Shown: positions 1-8,193, counted from the first letter of the stretch. The stretch: 10,034 nt of DNA from JBFHES01 sp041584015 (GCA_041584015.1 JBFHES010000177.1:1-10034); one strand, 5' to 3'. A program made the numbers and translations. Notes: generated from the letters alone by a model not told the origin.

Positions 1-912
1 TCTATTGGTACCTACTACATCACTTACCAGATTTGTATGAATGCCGCTTCTAATGATTGCGATATTGCTTTAATTACTGTGGAAGTTACTGGATCAACAT
101 CAATTATCAACAATTTCCCTGCAACGGGTTATGGTACACTTGCCTTTGAAGATATGTGGCCAACTAAAGCCGATTATGATTTTAATGACTTAGTTGTTGA
201 CTATAAATTTGAAATAAGCTCTGATCAAAATAATGAGGTAAGCGAAGTTGAAGCTACTTTTATTATTAAAGCTTTTGGTGCAACATACGACAATGGTTTT
301 GGTTTTCAATTTGATGCTTCAATAAATCCTTCACATTTAAGTGTAAGCGGATCAAGTATTACCGAAAGCTATATTAGTCTTGCTTCAAACGGACTTGAGG
401 CCAATCAGTCGAAACCAACCTTTATTGTCTTCGACAATGCCTTTAATCAAATGTCTCATCCGGGAACAGGTATTGGCGTAAATACTGAGCCAACTGCAAA
501 CTATGTAATACCAGATACAATTAGACTAACTATCTCTTTTGATAATGGAGCTTATACTTTAAATGATTTGAATATCTCTAATTTCAACCCATTCTTAATT
601 GTTGATCTTAACAGAGGCGTTGAAGTACATTTACCAAACTATGAGCCAACAGATCTTGCAGATGTTAACTTACTAGGAACAGCTGATGATGATAGCAATG
701 CTGGTTTAGGTAAATATTATAAAACAGCGAATAACCTGCCATGGGCCATCAATATCTATGAGAGCTTCAAGTATCCAAATGAAAAAGCTGAGATTGGTAC
801 TGCACATCTTAAATTTGTTGACTGGGCAGGAAGTAACGGTAACTTATACCCAGATTGGTACCTAAACTTACCAAACTATAGAAACAACAATAACATTTAC
901 AATCAACCATAA
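1..912 (+). CDS. LruC domain-containing surface protein, 3' part (5' end outside the window)
   Basis: The reading frame is open from base 1, so the ATG at 37 is internal and the gene begins before the window; 303 codons are visible. The first roughly 30 codons (GTYYITYQIC, then CDIALITVEV) look like the last strands of an Ig-like or cadherin-like repeat of the type found in large Bacteroidota adhesins. After a short linker comes a LruC domain (DUF4842). Its hallmark FEDMWPTKADYDFNDLVVDY lies at codons 49-68, an Asp/Asn-rich block that may bind calcium. The domain's C-terminal signatures also appear: EVHLPNYEPTDLAD, YYKTANNLPWAINI and YPDWYLNLPNYRNN. The protein ends right after the domain, with no obvious type IX secretion C-terminal sorting domain. 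It is probably secreted or surface-exposed, but the N-terminal signal is not visible. The biochemical role of LruC domains is not established. An intrinsic terminator follows the stop. Family assignment is firm; function is open. Confidence 0.9.
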   Translation, partial: SIGTYYITYQICMNAASNDCDIALITVEVTGSTSIINNFPATGYGTLAFEDMWPTKADYDFNDLVVDYKFEISSDQNNEVSEVEATFIIKAFGATYDNGFGFQFDASINPSHLSVSGSSITESYISLASNGLEANQSKPTFIVFDNAFNQMSHPGTGIGVNTEPTANYVIPDTIRLTISFDNGAYTLNDLNISNFNPFLIVDLNRGVEVHLPNYEPTDLADVNLLGTADDDSNAGLGKYYKTANNLPWAINIYESFKYPNEKAEIGTAHLKFVDWAGSNGNLYPDWYLNLPNYRNNNNIYNQP

Positions 913-933
913 AAATTCCACCTATATTTACAG

Positions 934-969
934 AAAAGTTGTCTTGCTTATGTGGGGCAGCTTTTTTTT
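934..969 (+). terminator. Rho-independent terminator of the LruC gene
   Basis: A 12-bp stem (934-945 with 954-965) can form with no mismatch, using four G-U pairs, around an 8-base loop (946-953). The lower stem is AAAAG/CTTTT and an unbroken run of eight T (962-969) overlaps and follows its 3' arm. It sits 21 bases after the stop of the LruC gene, so it separates that gene from the ABC exporter gene. Confidence 0.85.
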
Positions 970-1083
970 ATTCCTTAATTTTTTGTGAACATTTTGACTG
1001 CAATGTCATTCAAATGTAGAACTATTGTCAGCTTATCTACAATGGCATAGAATTAGACCAATGGCCAACCTGAATGCATTAGA

Positions 1084-2853
1084 ATGGAAAAGAAAAAAAA
1101 TAAAATAACCAGAGAAGGATTTAAGAACGTTTGGAAATTATTCAGCTATCTAAAGCCATATCGCACGGAGTACCTAATCGGAATGTTCTTTTTGCTAGGT
1201 GCCAGTCTGGCCAACTTAGCATTTCCAAAATTACTTGGTGATTTGGTAAACGCCGGTAATGCCGGCAATATGGAAGAAGAACTTTCCGGCATTGTCATCT
1301 TGCTTATCGCAATCCTTATCATACAATCCTTATTTTCATTTTTAAGAACTGTGTTGTTTGCAAATGTTACAGAGAAAACCATGGCTGATATTCGCAGTCA
1401 TACCTATGAGCATCTTATCAAATTGCCATTAACTTTTTTTAATAAGCATCGGGTAGGCGAGCTAAACAGTCGTATTTCTGCTGATGTTAGTATGGTGCAC
1501 GAATCTCTCACGTCAACAATTGCCGATTTTATCCGCCAAATTGTGATTGTTTTTGGTGGTATCATATTACTTGTTATCACTTCACCAAAGCTCACCTTAT
1601 TTATGCTGGCTATAATCCCGGCTGTTGTATTGCTAGTATTCATTTTCGGACGCTTTATTCGTAAATTGTCTAAAGATGCTCAAAAAAAAGTGGCAGAATC
1701 CAATACTGTGGTCGAGGAAACCTTACAAGGTATTCATAGTGTTAAGAGCTACACCAACGAGTATTTTGAGATTAATCGCTACAAAGAAATACTTAAGGAT
1801 GTTGCCGCCATTGGTATGAAGAGCGGTAAGTATCGTGGTGCATTTTCTTCATTTCTGGTGCTCGGACTTTTTGGTGCTTTGGTGGCCGTTATTTGGAAAG
1901 GAGCAACCATGCTTTCAAGTGGTGAGATGATTTCTGGTGAGTTGTTCTCATTTGTGATTTACTCTGGATACATTGGAGGTAATATTGGAGGTATGGCCGC
2001 AGTAGTAACACGCATGCAAAAGTTTATTGGTGCCACCGAAGATTTATTCGAGATTTTTAAGTCGGAGAAAGAACCAATTTCATCTGTTGAAGCTATTAAG
2101 GAGGAAGAGCGACTAAGGGGTAGCATTGAATTCGATAATCTGGGATTTGAATACCCGAATCGTCCGGATGAAGATGTGCTCAAAGCACTCAAGCTTAAAA
2201 TTGAACCAAACAAGGTGGTTGCATTAGTGGGACCGAGTGGTGCAGGCAAATCAACCTTCGCATCGCTTATTTTACGTTTGTACAATCCTGTTGAAGGTCA
2301 GTTACTATTCGATGGTAAAAACAGTTTAGACTTATCCGTTTCAGCCGTAAGGAATCAGATTGCTTTGGTTCCTCAAGATGTATTTTTATTTGGAGGTACT
2401 ATTAGAGAGAATATTGCCTATGGCAGACAACATGCCAGCCAGGAAGATATAGTAATAGCAGCTAAACAGTCCAATGCCTGGGAGTTTATCGAGCGATTCC
2501 CTGAAGGTCTTGATACCGTGGTAGGAGAGCGCGGCACTCAGCTTTCTGGAGGACAAAGGCAGCGAATAGCCATTGCCCGTGCAATATTAAAGAATCCTGT
2601 AATTTTAGTGCTCGACGAAGCCACTTCTTCATTAGATTCTGAATCTGAAAAGTTAGTTCAGGAAGCGCTTGATAAATTAATGAAAGGACGAACCTCAATT
2701 GTAATTGCTCATCGATTATCAACCATTAGAAAAGCTGATAAGATTGTTGTACTCGACAAAGGACAAATTGTAGAGCAAGGTACCCATCAAGAATTAATGC
2801 TTTTAGAAGAAGGCTTATACAAGCATTTAAGTCAATTGCAATTTGCTGTCTAA
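1084..2853 (+). CDS. ABC exporter half-transporter, MsbA/multidrug-lipid type (membrane domain fused to ATPase)
   Basis: This 589-residue protein has the length and order of a type IV (B-subfamily) ABC half-transporter that works as a dimer in the inner membrane. Six membrane segments are visible at about 29-52, 67-90, 145-167, 169-194, 253-275 and 284-306. The nucleotide-binding domain starts near 346. It has Walker A GPSGAGKST (383-391), the Q-loop glutamine at 431 in VPQDVF, the signature LSGGQ (487-491), Walker B VILVLDE (506-512) with catalytic Glu512, and the switch histidine at 543 in IAHRLS. All catalytic residues are intact, so it should hydrolyse ATP and export a substrate, as MsbA (lipid A core) and related lipid or drug exporters do. 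The substrate cannot be read from the sequence. ATG 1084 is preferred because it gives the usual short basic N-terminus; no strong Shine-Dalgarno precedes it. The metallophosphoesterase gene follows after 54 bp on the same strand without a visible terminator, so co-transcription is likely. Confidence 0.93.
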   Translation: MEKKKNKITREGFKNVWKLFSYLKPYRTEYLIGMFFLLGASLANLAFPKLLGDLVNAGNAGNMEEELSGIVILLIAILIIQSLFSFLRTVLFANVTEKTMADIRSHTYEHLIKLPLTFFNKHRVGELNSRISADVSMVHESLTSTIADFIRQIVIVFGGIILLVITSPKLTLFMLAIIPAVVLLVFIFGRFIRKLSKDAQKKVAESNTVVEETLQGIHSVKSYTNEYFEINRYKEILKDVAAIGMKSGKYRGAFSSFLVLGLFGALVAVIWKGATMLSSGEMISGELFSFVIYSGYIGGNIGGMAAVVTRMQKFIGATEDLFEIFKSEKEPISSVEAIKEEERLRGSIEFDNLGFEYPNRPDEDVLKALKLKIEPNKVVALVGPSGAGKSTFASLILRLYNPVEGQLLFDGKNSLDLSVSAVRNQIALVPQDVFLFGGTIRENIAYGRQHASQEDIVIAAKQSNAWEFIERFPEGLDTVVGERGTQLSGGQRQRIAIARAILKNPVILVLDEATSSLDSESEKLVQEALDKLMKGRTSIVIAHRLSTIRKADKIVVLDKGQIVEQGTHQELMLLEEGLYKHLSQLQFAV

Positions 2854-2907
2854 TCGTGTAATATTCATTCCAACTCATCGTTTCAGCAACTTATAATACA
2901 AACAATT

Positions 2908-4062
2908 ATGCGCCCAAATATGATTTTTATTTTTATAGCAGTTTTAGCCATTTACTTTCTTGGCAATTTTTACGTTTATTCCAGAGGCCTGCAAGCCTTA
3001 GATTTCATGCCTTCGACGAAAGTGTTTTCATGGACCTTTTGGATTATGGCCTTATCGTTTATGGTTGGTCAGTTTCTTGAGCGCGGTAATCCAGGTAATT
3101 TTGAGCGAGTAATTACCTATATCGGCTCCATCTGGTTGGTAATCTTATGGTATGCTCTTTTGATGGTTATTGCCGTTGATCTGGTTCGACTATTGAATCA
3201 TTGGTTTCATTTTATTCCAGCTAATATTACTGAAACAGTATTTGCTGGTAAATGGATGTTTACCGGAGTTGCAGCTGTGGCTTTGGCGCTGGCTATTGGA
3301 GGATACATTAATGCCTTAAACCCGAGAATTAACAAGATTTCTATTGATGTGGCCAAACAGATGGGCGATCGTGAAGAACTAAAGATTGCTTTACTTACCG
3401 ATATTCATATGGGTGCTATTATTCAAAACCATCGTGTAAAAAAAATGGTGCGAAAAATTAATTCAATTAATCCCGATCTCATTTTATTTGCTGGCGACCT
3501 GGTTGATCATAATCCCAAACCAGTTATCAAACGGAAAATGGGAGAGCATCTGTTGGATTTAAAACCCGAGTTGGGAATGTATGCAGTTGCCGGCAATCAT
3601 GAATTCATCGGACATCCGGAGGTGAGTATTGGCTATCTAACTAAATATGGTATTACCTATTTACGTGATACCATGGTAACCATAGGAGGTGTTCTAAATC
3701 TGGCTGGACGAGATGACAAGGATAAACCACGATTTGCCGATGGTGAAGCACGTAGAAGCATGAGCGATATATTAAATGGTAAAGATGAACGTTTGCCGCT
3801 TATTTTGATGGATCATCAACCTGTGGAATACGCTAATGCGAAAGCACATGGCGTTGACTTAATGGTTTCGGGTCATACACATAAAGGGCAGTTTTGGCCA
3901 TTTAACTACATTACCAATATGGTTTACGAAAACCACTACGGGCTTTTGATTAAAGAGGCAACTCACTTTTATACTTCGTCAGGCTTTGGCACATGGGGCC
4001 CGCCAGTTCGCATTGGTAACCGACCTGAAATAGTAGAGATTACGATGAGGCTTAAGAAATAG
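2908..4062 (+). CDS. Membrane-anchored calcineurin-like metallophosphoesterase (YkuE/YaeI type)
   Basis: The 384 residues divide into an N-terminal membrane region and a catalytic domain. Likely transmembrane helices lie at about 4-24, 41-56, 69-91 and 116-134. The phosphoesterase domain from about 157 carries the five metal-binding blocks in order: TDIHMG (164-169, Asp165 and His167), AGDLVDH (195-201, Asp197), GNHE (229-232), MDHQP (301-305, His303) and GHTHKGQ (322-328, His323 and His325). All di-metal ligands are present, so it should be an active metal-dependent phosphoesterase at the inner membrane. Members of this group hydrolyse phosphomonoesters or phosphodiesters; the natural substrate is often unknown. 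The block DIHMG and the tail SGFGTWGPPVRIGNRPEI are typical of the YkuE/YaeI-like group. A lipid-linked or envelope substrate is an inference from the membrane anchor and the exporter gene upstream. The stop is 15 bp from the stop of the converging MscS gene. Confidence 0.9.
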   Translation: MRPNMIFIFIAVLAIYFLGNFYVYSRGLQALDFMPSTKVFSWTFWIMALSFMVGQFLERGNPGNFERVITYIGSIWLVILWYALLMVIAVDLVRLLNHWFHFIPANITETVFAGKWMFTGVAAVALALAIGGYINALNPRINKISIDVAKQMGDREELKIALLTDIHMGAIIQNHRVKKMVRKINSINPDLILFAGDLVDHNPKPVIKRKMGEHLLDLKPELGMYAVAGNHEFIGHPEVSIGYLTKYGITYLRDTMVTIGGVLNLAGRDDKDKPRFADGEARRSMSDILNGKDERLPLILMDHQPVEYANAKAHGVDLMVSGHTHKGQFWPFNYITNMVYENHYGLLIKEATHFYTSSGFGTWGPPVRIGNRPEIVEITMRLKK

Positions 4063-4077
4063 TTTGGCCAGCTTTCC

Positions 4078-4977
4078 TTATTCCTTCTCTGACGCACTTA
4101 TGTTTGTTACCTCCAAAGTGGATGCAGCAATCATGATAATGTCCGGGTAGTTTTTGATTTCTTGCAGCAGTCTGGTAAAAAGTAAGTTCTTGGTTGATCT
4201 TCTCTTTGTATAGTCTACAACATAGCGAACGGTAAAAGTAATCCAGTTCTCATCGAATGTTAAAGTAATTAGAGGATCTACCTGTGCATCTTCAATGCGG
4301 TATTTATCTTTCATGTGTATCCAGTTCTCCTTTGACTCTGCCGCATATTTTCCACAAATCTCTTTAGTAACTTTTGTAATCACCTCACGAGCAAGTTCAA
4401 AGTCACTCTCGGTTCTAATCGGAACGTTAAGTTCGTCCCATAAGAAAGGATAATCTGCGGAGTAATTTTGAATAGGAACTTTAAATACAAAGCTATTAGA
4501 TACAGAGGTAATACGTCCATTATACAAATCACCATTAATCCAGTCGCCAACTTCCATAATGGTGGTTTTAAGAACATCTATGTCAATAATATCACCGGTA
4601 ATTTCACCAATTCTAACCCGCTGCCCAACCTTAACCTGATTAGTAATCATAATACTAAACCAGCCTGCTATGCTGGTAATAACTTCCTGTAAGGCAAATG
4701 CAATACCTGCTCCGGCCAGACCTAGAGCTATTCCAATATTTCCAAGCTTATCGCTGTAAACAAATAAAACAATGCTTATCAGTAACAGATAGCCAATAAT
4801 ATTTGTGGCCTTTCGTGCTCTATACTTTTTATCGGTATCCGTTACTTTTTTAGAGATTGCTCGCTTTAGAAAGTGCAAAAAAAGTAGCAAAACAACTGCT
4901 GCTATACTTATGATTAACAGCCTTTCAAATACATCTGTTTTTATAAGAGTACTCATGCTTTCACTAATATCCTTCAT
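4078..4977 (-). CDS. Small-conductance mechanosensitive channel, MscS family (no signal peptide)
   Basis: This 299-residue inner-membrane protein has the MscS core. Helices TM1 and TM2 lie at about 19-38 and 56-75. The pore-lining TM3 (about 80-110) is rich in Gly and Ala (GLAGAGIAFALQEVITSIAG). The beta domain follows (about 113-175; VKVGQRVRIGEITGDIIDID, then SNSFVFKVPIQNYS), then a cytoplasmic alpha/beta vestibule to about 292. Such channels open under membrane tension and release solutes on hypo-osmotic shock. The block GDWINGDLYNGRIT followed by PFLWDELNVPI marks a different subfamily from the plus-strand channel at 8199. The start at 4977 is preceded by AAGGA only two bases away; Met8 (4956) is an alternative. 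The gene is divergent from the coiled-coil/P-loop gene across 180 bp, so the two may share regulation, and it converges with the phosphoesterase gene. Family call is secure; gating stimulus is not visible. Confidence 0.92.
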   Translation of the reverse strand: MKDISESMSTLIKTDVFERLLIISIAAVVLLLFLHFLKRAISKKVTDTDKKYRARKATNIIGYLLLISIVLFVYSDKLGNIGIALGLAGAGIAFALQEVITSIAGWFSIMITNQVKVGQRVRIGEITGDIIDIDVLKTTIMEVGDWINGDLYNGRITSVSNSFVFKVPIQNYSADYPFLWDELNVPIRTESDFELAREVITKVTKEICGKYAAESKENWIHMKDKYRIEDAQVDPLITLTFDENWITFTVRYVVDYTKRRSTKNLLFTRLLQEIKNYPDIIMIAASTLEVTNISASEKE

Positions 4978-4989
4978 ATCCTTGATTTA

Positions 4990-5020
4990 TTGAAACAATA
5001 GGTTATCTATTTTAGCTTTG
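4990..5020 (+). promoter_or_regulatory. Putative Bacteroidota-type promoter for the P-loop protein/MscS unit
   Basis: A perfect -7 element TAGCTTTG (5013-5020; consensus TAnnTTTG) lies 20 bases after a TTG (4990-4992) that can act as the -33 element. Transcription would start near 5027, giving a leader of about 130 bases before the ATG at 5158. The AT-rich hairpin at 5074-5094 would be inside that leader. A weaker alternative -7 (TATCTTTA, 5130-5137) would give a leader of only about 14 bases. The prediction rests on consensus and spacing only. Confidence 0.4.
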
Positions 5021-5073
5021 CATAAATATACAGTAAATGATTCTATAACGCAGACCTGCCTATTCAAAAAAGG

Positions 5074-5094
5074 TTTAAATATGGAGTATTTAAA
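5074..5094. repeat. Perfect 8-bp inverted repeat in the divergent intergenic region
   Basis: TTTAAATA (5074-5081) and TATTTAAA (5087-5094) are exact reverse complements separated by five bases (TGGAG). The arms contain only A and T, so an RNA hairpin would be weak. As DNA, a dyad of this size could be an operator for a dimeric regulator. It lies between the two divergent genes at 4977 and 5158. Chance occurrence is possible in AT-rich spacer DNA. Confidence 0.4.
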
Positions 5095-5157
5095 TAAGTA
5101 GATATGTTATGATAAAAGCGAGATAATTATATCTTTATATGCATAAAATCAAGATGT

Positions 5158-8100
5158 ATGAATACCACCCATATTAAGGAGCCATTGGTTCAGCGTTTAT
5201 CAGATGGTTTTGGAAAGGATGTGGAAAATCAATTAACAACGTATTGGGATTCCAGAATAACTGAGTTAAGGGATTTTGTTGCCAATTATGAGACACACTA
5301 CCTTAACTTGCTAAATTCGATAGATGTAAAAGAAGGATACTTAGGGTTATTGAGCAAATTTAAATCGGACCTGTACCAATCTGTTAATGCTAATCCTATT
5401 GGCATGCTTTCAGATTATGAGACCATAAAAAAATGGCTTGAAGAGGAAAGTAACAAGCAGATAGAGGAACTGGATGCACAATTGATCAGAACTGAATCAC
5501 TAAGCAAATACCCAATTCAAGATGCTGATTCTATTCGGATCAAGTTGAATAAACATCGAAAAAATCTAATTTATTCCAGCCGGATACGTTCCATTAGCTT
5601 CTCAAACTTCTTTAGGCAGCTATTTAAGAAAAGCTTAAAAAGTCAGGAGCTATCAAAAGATCGAGTAATCCTGCTAAAAGAATTATTCCTTTTAAAGATT
5701 GAAAGTAATTTATACCAATTAAACAATACTTGTATTAATGATTTTCAATTGAAAAAAAGTGAGGTGCTAAATGAACTTTGGAACTTTGATACCAACAACG
5801 ATAATAATCTTACTGTAAATCTGGCTGGTAATTCTGAAAATACATTATTCACTTCGCTACAGTCCGAAAAGTCAAAGGAGTTTTTTGTTAAAATATTTAC
5901 CGAAATTGATAATTATCAAGTCCGATTAACTACTCAGATCAAGGATTATATTCAGACTGCCTTTGTTCAAATGGATAAAGCTATGGTTTATGCAGATACG
6001 CCAGACCTATCTAATTCGAGCATGAAACTTAAGTCATTGGTTTCAGAGAAAAAAAGGTATTTGATAACAACTGATAAAACTATTGAAAAATGGCAAAATA
6101 CTCATAGCACACTGTTAGACGACTGGGCTATTGACATAGAGGTTGCACAATTATACTATGATATTCTTAATCTGTACGAAGAGTTAAATTTAAAGATCGA
6201 TCATATTATTAACTCTAATTTGAATCTTGATTTCGAAGATGTTCGAAATTTTATTTTATCCTCTGTCAATAAGATTAGTACAGGGTCAAAGTCCTCAAAA
6301 TCTGCAGATAGAATATTAAAACAGGAAAAGCAGTTAATTAAAACAGAAATAGCAGATGCCATTTTACCAAAGATAAATACAAATTTATCGCTTGGTTTTA
6401 ACGATGATTTAAAAACGTTTAGCAACAAGGTTAACGACTTGGTTGGGAAAGTGTCTGAGCGCAGAGCATTCATTAAAAATAGAAACTACAATGTTGCATC
6501 ATCATCAGGAGATATAAATTGGATTTCGCCACAAGAATTAATCAGTTTCGAAGCACTTCCAGAGTTCCAGGATCAGATTAATCAGATAACATTAGTTGTA
6601 AAAAGCACAATGGAAAAGGCACAACTTAAGTTGCTGTCGATAGGAACCGTAAGTGACTTTAGTCTGGAGTCTGCCTTATTGTTAAATGATGAAAGCAGAA
6701 CTAAATATAAGGAGGCTGTAAAAACTGCCACTGCAGGCTACGAAAGGGCCAAAGGACACTTAATAGAGGCTGAGGAGTTAATCGCAACTATTTCTGAAAT
6801 ACCAGTTAAGAACCTTCAAAAGGCCATACACGATTTTAATACGGCCATTCAGAAATTAAAAAATAACGAAAATCTGCTCGATTTAAATCTACAGATTGTT
6901 AAGGCTAAAGCTGTAGAACATTCTAAGAAAGTTAGAAGGAAAGTAATTACATGGTTCAGCAATATCATTCCACTTTTTATCAGTCATCTAAAACTTAACT
7001 ATGCACGTACTTTTGAATACTTGCATGTTCTCAGAAGCAAACTGGGTGTTGCTCATGAGCCGACAAAAATCTCCTATGAGTTATCTGAGTTTATTAATCA
7101 AACAGAAGAATCACTAAAAAGGCTTCCGTTTGTTTATCAGCGCCTCTATCAATTAAAACCAACAGATGAATCGCGCTTTTTTGTTAACCGAACAGATGAG
7201 CTTGAAGCCTTGCAGGTAGCCTTTGACGATTGGAGAAAAGGAAGGTTTGTTACCCTTGCCGTAACAGGAGAGAAGGGCTGTGGCGTTACTTCTTTTGTGA
7301 GTTATTTCTTAAAGAAAATTGATACCAATCTTGATGTTATTCACCAAACTCCAGCATCTAAAATTTATGAGGAAGAAGCTTATCTGCGCTTCTTTGCAGA
7401 TTTGTTAGGTGTTAAAGAATTTAAAGGTAATGACGAGATAATCGATTTTTTAAATGAGCAGGAGCAGAAGAAGATTATTGTACTTGAAAATCTTCAGCAT
7501 ATGTTTCTAAAGAGAGTAAATGGTTTTGCTTGTCAGCAATCTCTTTTCGATCTAATGACCCAAACAGCAGATATGGTATTTTGGATTGGAACATATACCA
7601 TTCATTCATGGAAGTTTTTGGAGCAAACAATAAACATTTCGGAGCATCTGGTACGTGAAGTAAATTTAAAACAGCTTAACGAAAAAATGCTCGAAGAGAT
7701 TGTCTTGAAAAGAAATCAACTTAGTGGCTATAAAATTAATTTCTTGCCTGCCTCACGCAACGAAACTTCTCGCACCTTTAATAAACTCACCGACCAGGCA
7801 AAGCAGGAGTATCTTGCCAAACAATTTTTCAATAATCTTAGGCAGTTGTCAAATGGAAATGTAAGTCTGGCTCAGCTATATTGGTTGCGCTATACTGATC
7901 AGATAAGTGACGATTGCATAAGTATCAAGGCTATCCAGGAATTAGATTTATCGTTGCTAAAAAGTGTTTCGCAGGCATATCTATTTGCTTTACATGCCAT
8001 TCTACTGCATGATGGTTTAAGTTTGGAAGAATATTCTATCATATTTCATCAAAGTGATAAAAGTTCTCTTAAGATTCTAAAACCAATGCTTGAGAAAGGA

Positions 8101-8193
8101 ATTCTTATTAAACCGAAAGATAAATACAATATCAATCCGATAATCTTTCGCCCGATTATTCAATTGTTATCTAAACGCAATTTTATCAATTAG
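5158..8193 (+). CDS. Large coiled-coil protein with degenerate STAND/ORC-like P-loop domain and C-terminal winged-helix-like segment
   Basis: I do not recognise this 1011-residue protein by name. Residues 1-660 are charged, mostly helical and coiled-coil-like (for example 85-115, 160-210, 375-440, 515-595), without a signal peptide. A short hydrophobic stretch at 596-613 (VITWFSNIIPLF) could touch the membrane. From about 674 an AAA/STAND-like module begins: FFVNRTDELEAL is an entry motif like that of ORC/STAND ATPases. The Walker A equivalent is GEKGCGVTS (704-712), with Val710 where lysine is expected. The Walker B equivalent is IIVLEN (773-778), with Glu-Asn in place of the acidic pair, and a sensor-1-like strand follows (FWIGT, 808-812). 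A lid-like helix (MLEEIVLKRNQLSGY, 844-858) and LSNGNVSLAQLYWLR (897-911) follow. Residues 930-1011 resemble a winged helix. Reduced or absent ATP hydrolysis is inferred. ATG 5158 is the only ATG after the in-frame stop at 5113. The MscS gene starts 5 bases after its stop, so the products probably work together, perhaps as a cytoplasmic regulator or scaffold of the channel. Confidence 0.75.
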   Translation: MNTTHIKEPLVQRLSDGFGKDVENQLTTYWDSRITELRDFVANYETHYLNLLNSIDVKEGYLGLLSKFKSDLYQSVNANPIGMLSDYETIKKWLEEESNKQIEELDAQLIRTESLSKYPIQDADSIRIKLNKHRKNLIYSSRIRSISFSNFFRQLFKKSLKSQELSKDRVILLKELFLLKIESNLYQLNNTCINDFQLKKSEVLNELWNFDTNNDNNLTVNLAGNSENTLFTSLQSEKSKEFFVKIFTEIDNYQVRLTTQIKDYIQTAFVQMDKAMVYADTPDLSNSSMKLKSLVSEKKRYLITTDKTIEKWQNTHSTLLDDWAIDIEVAQLYYDILNLYEELNLKIDHIINSNLNLDFEDVRNFILSSVNKISTGSKSSKSADRILKQEKQLIKTEIADAILPKINTNLSLGFNDDLKTFSNKVNDLVGKVSERRAFIKNRNYNVASSSGDINWISPQELISFEALPEFQDQINQITLVVKSTMEKAQLKLLSIGTVSDFSLESALLLNDESRTKYKEAVKTATAGYERAKGHLIEAEELIATISEIPVKNLQKAIHDFNTAIQKLKNNENLLDLNLQIVKAKAVEHSKKVRRKVITWFSNIIPLFISHLKLNYARTFEYLHVLRSKLGVAHEPTKISYELSEFINQTEESLKRLPFVYQRLYQLKPTDESRFFVNRTDELEALQVAFDDWRKGRFVTLAVTGEKGCGVTSFVSYFLKKIDTNLDVIHQTPASKIYEEEAYLRFFADLLGVKEFKGNDEIIDFLNEQEQKKIIVLENLQHMFLKRVNGFACQQSLFDLMTQTADMVFWIGTYTIHSWKFLEQTINISEHLVREVNLKQLNEKMLEEIVLKRNQLSGYKINFLPASRNETSRTFNKLTDQAKQEYLAKQFFNNLRQLSNGNVSLAQLYWLRYTDQISDDCISIKAIQELDLSLLKSVSQAYLFALHAILLHDGLSLEEYSIIFHQSDKSSLKILKPMLEKGILIKPKDKYNINPIIFRPIIQLLSKRNFIN

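Noticed and set aside
37..39. ATG at 37 as the start of the first gene
   Set aside because: The frame is open to base 1 and the codons before it (TYYITYQIC) complete an Ig-like repeat end, so the ATG is internal.
993..1027. Promoter for the ABC exporter gene (TTTG at 993 and TAGAACTA at 1017)
   Set aside because: The spacing fits, but the -7 box matches only the TA of the TAnnTTTG consensus, so it cannot be supported.
1146..2722. Minus-strand open frames inside the ABC exporter gene
   Set aside because: They lie wholly opposite a gene with all ABC motifs intact and encode no recognisable domain; they are shadows of the plus-strand coding sequence.
4056..4081. Bidirectional terminator between the convergent genes (AAGAAA and TTTCCTT around GGCC)
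   Set aside because: Pairing needs a bulge and breaks off after six base pairs; no T-run follows.
5023..5030. Minus-strand -7 element (TATATTTA) for the divergent MscS gene
   Set aside because: It has one mismatch in the TTTG half and no convincing -33 element at the right distance.
5158..8193. Dynamin-like or SMC-like identity for the large protein
   Set aside because: It has no N-terminal GTPase or ATPase head; the only P-loop-like module is near the C-terminus and resembles ORC/STAND proteins instead.
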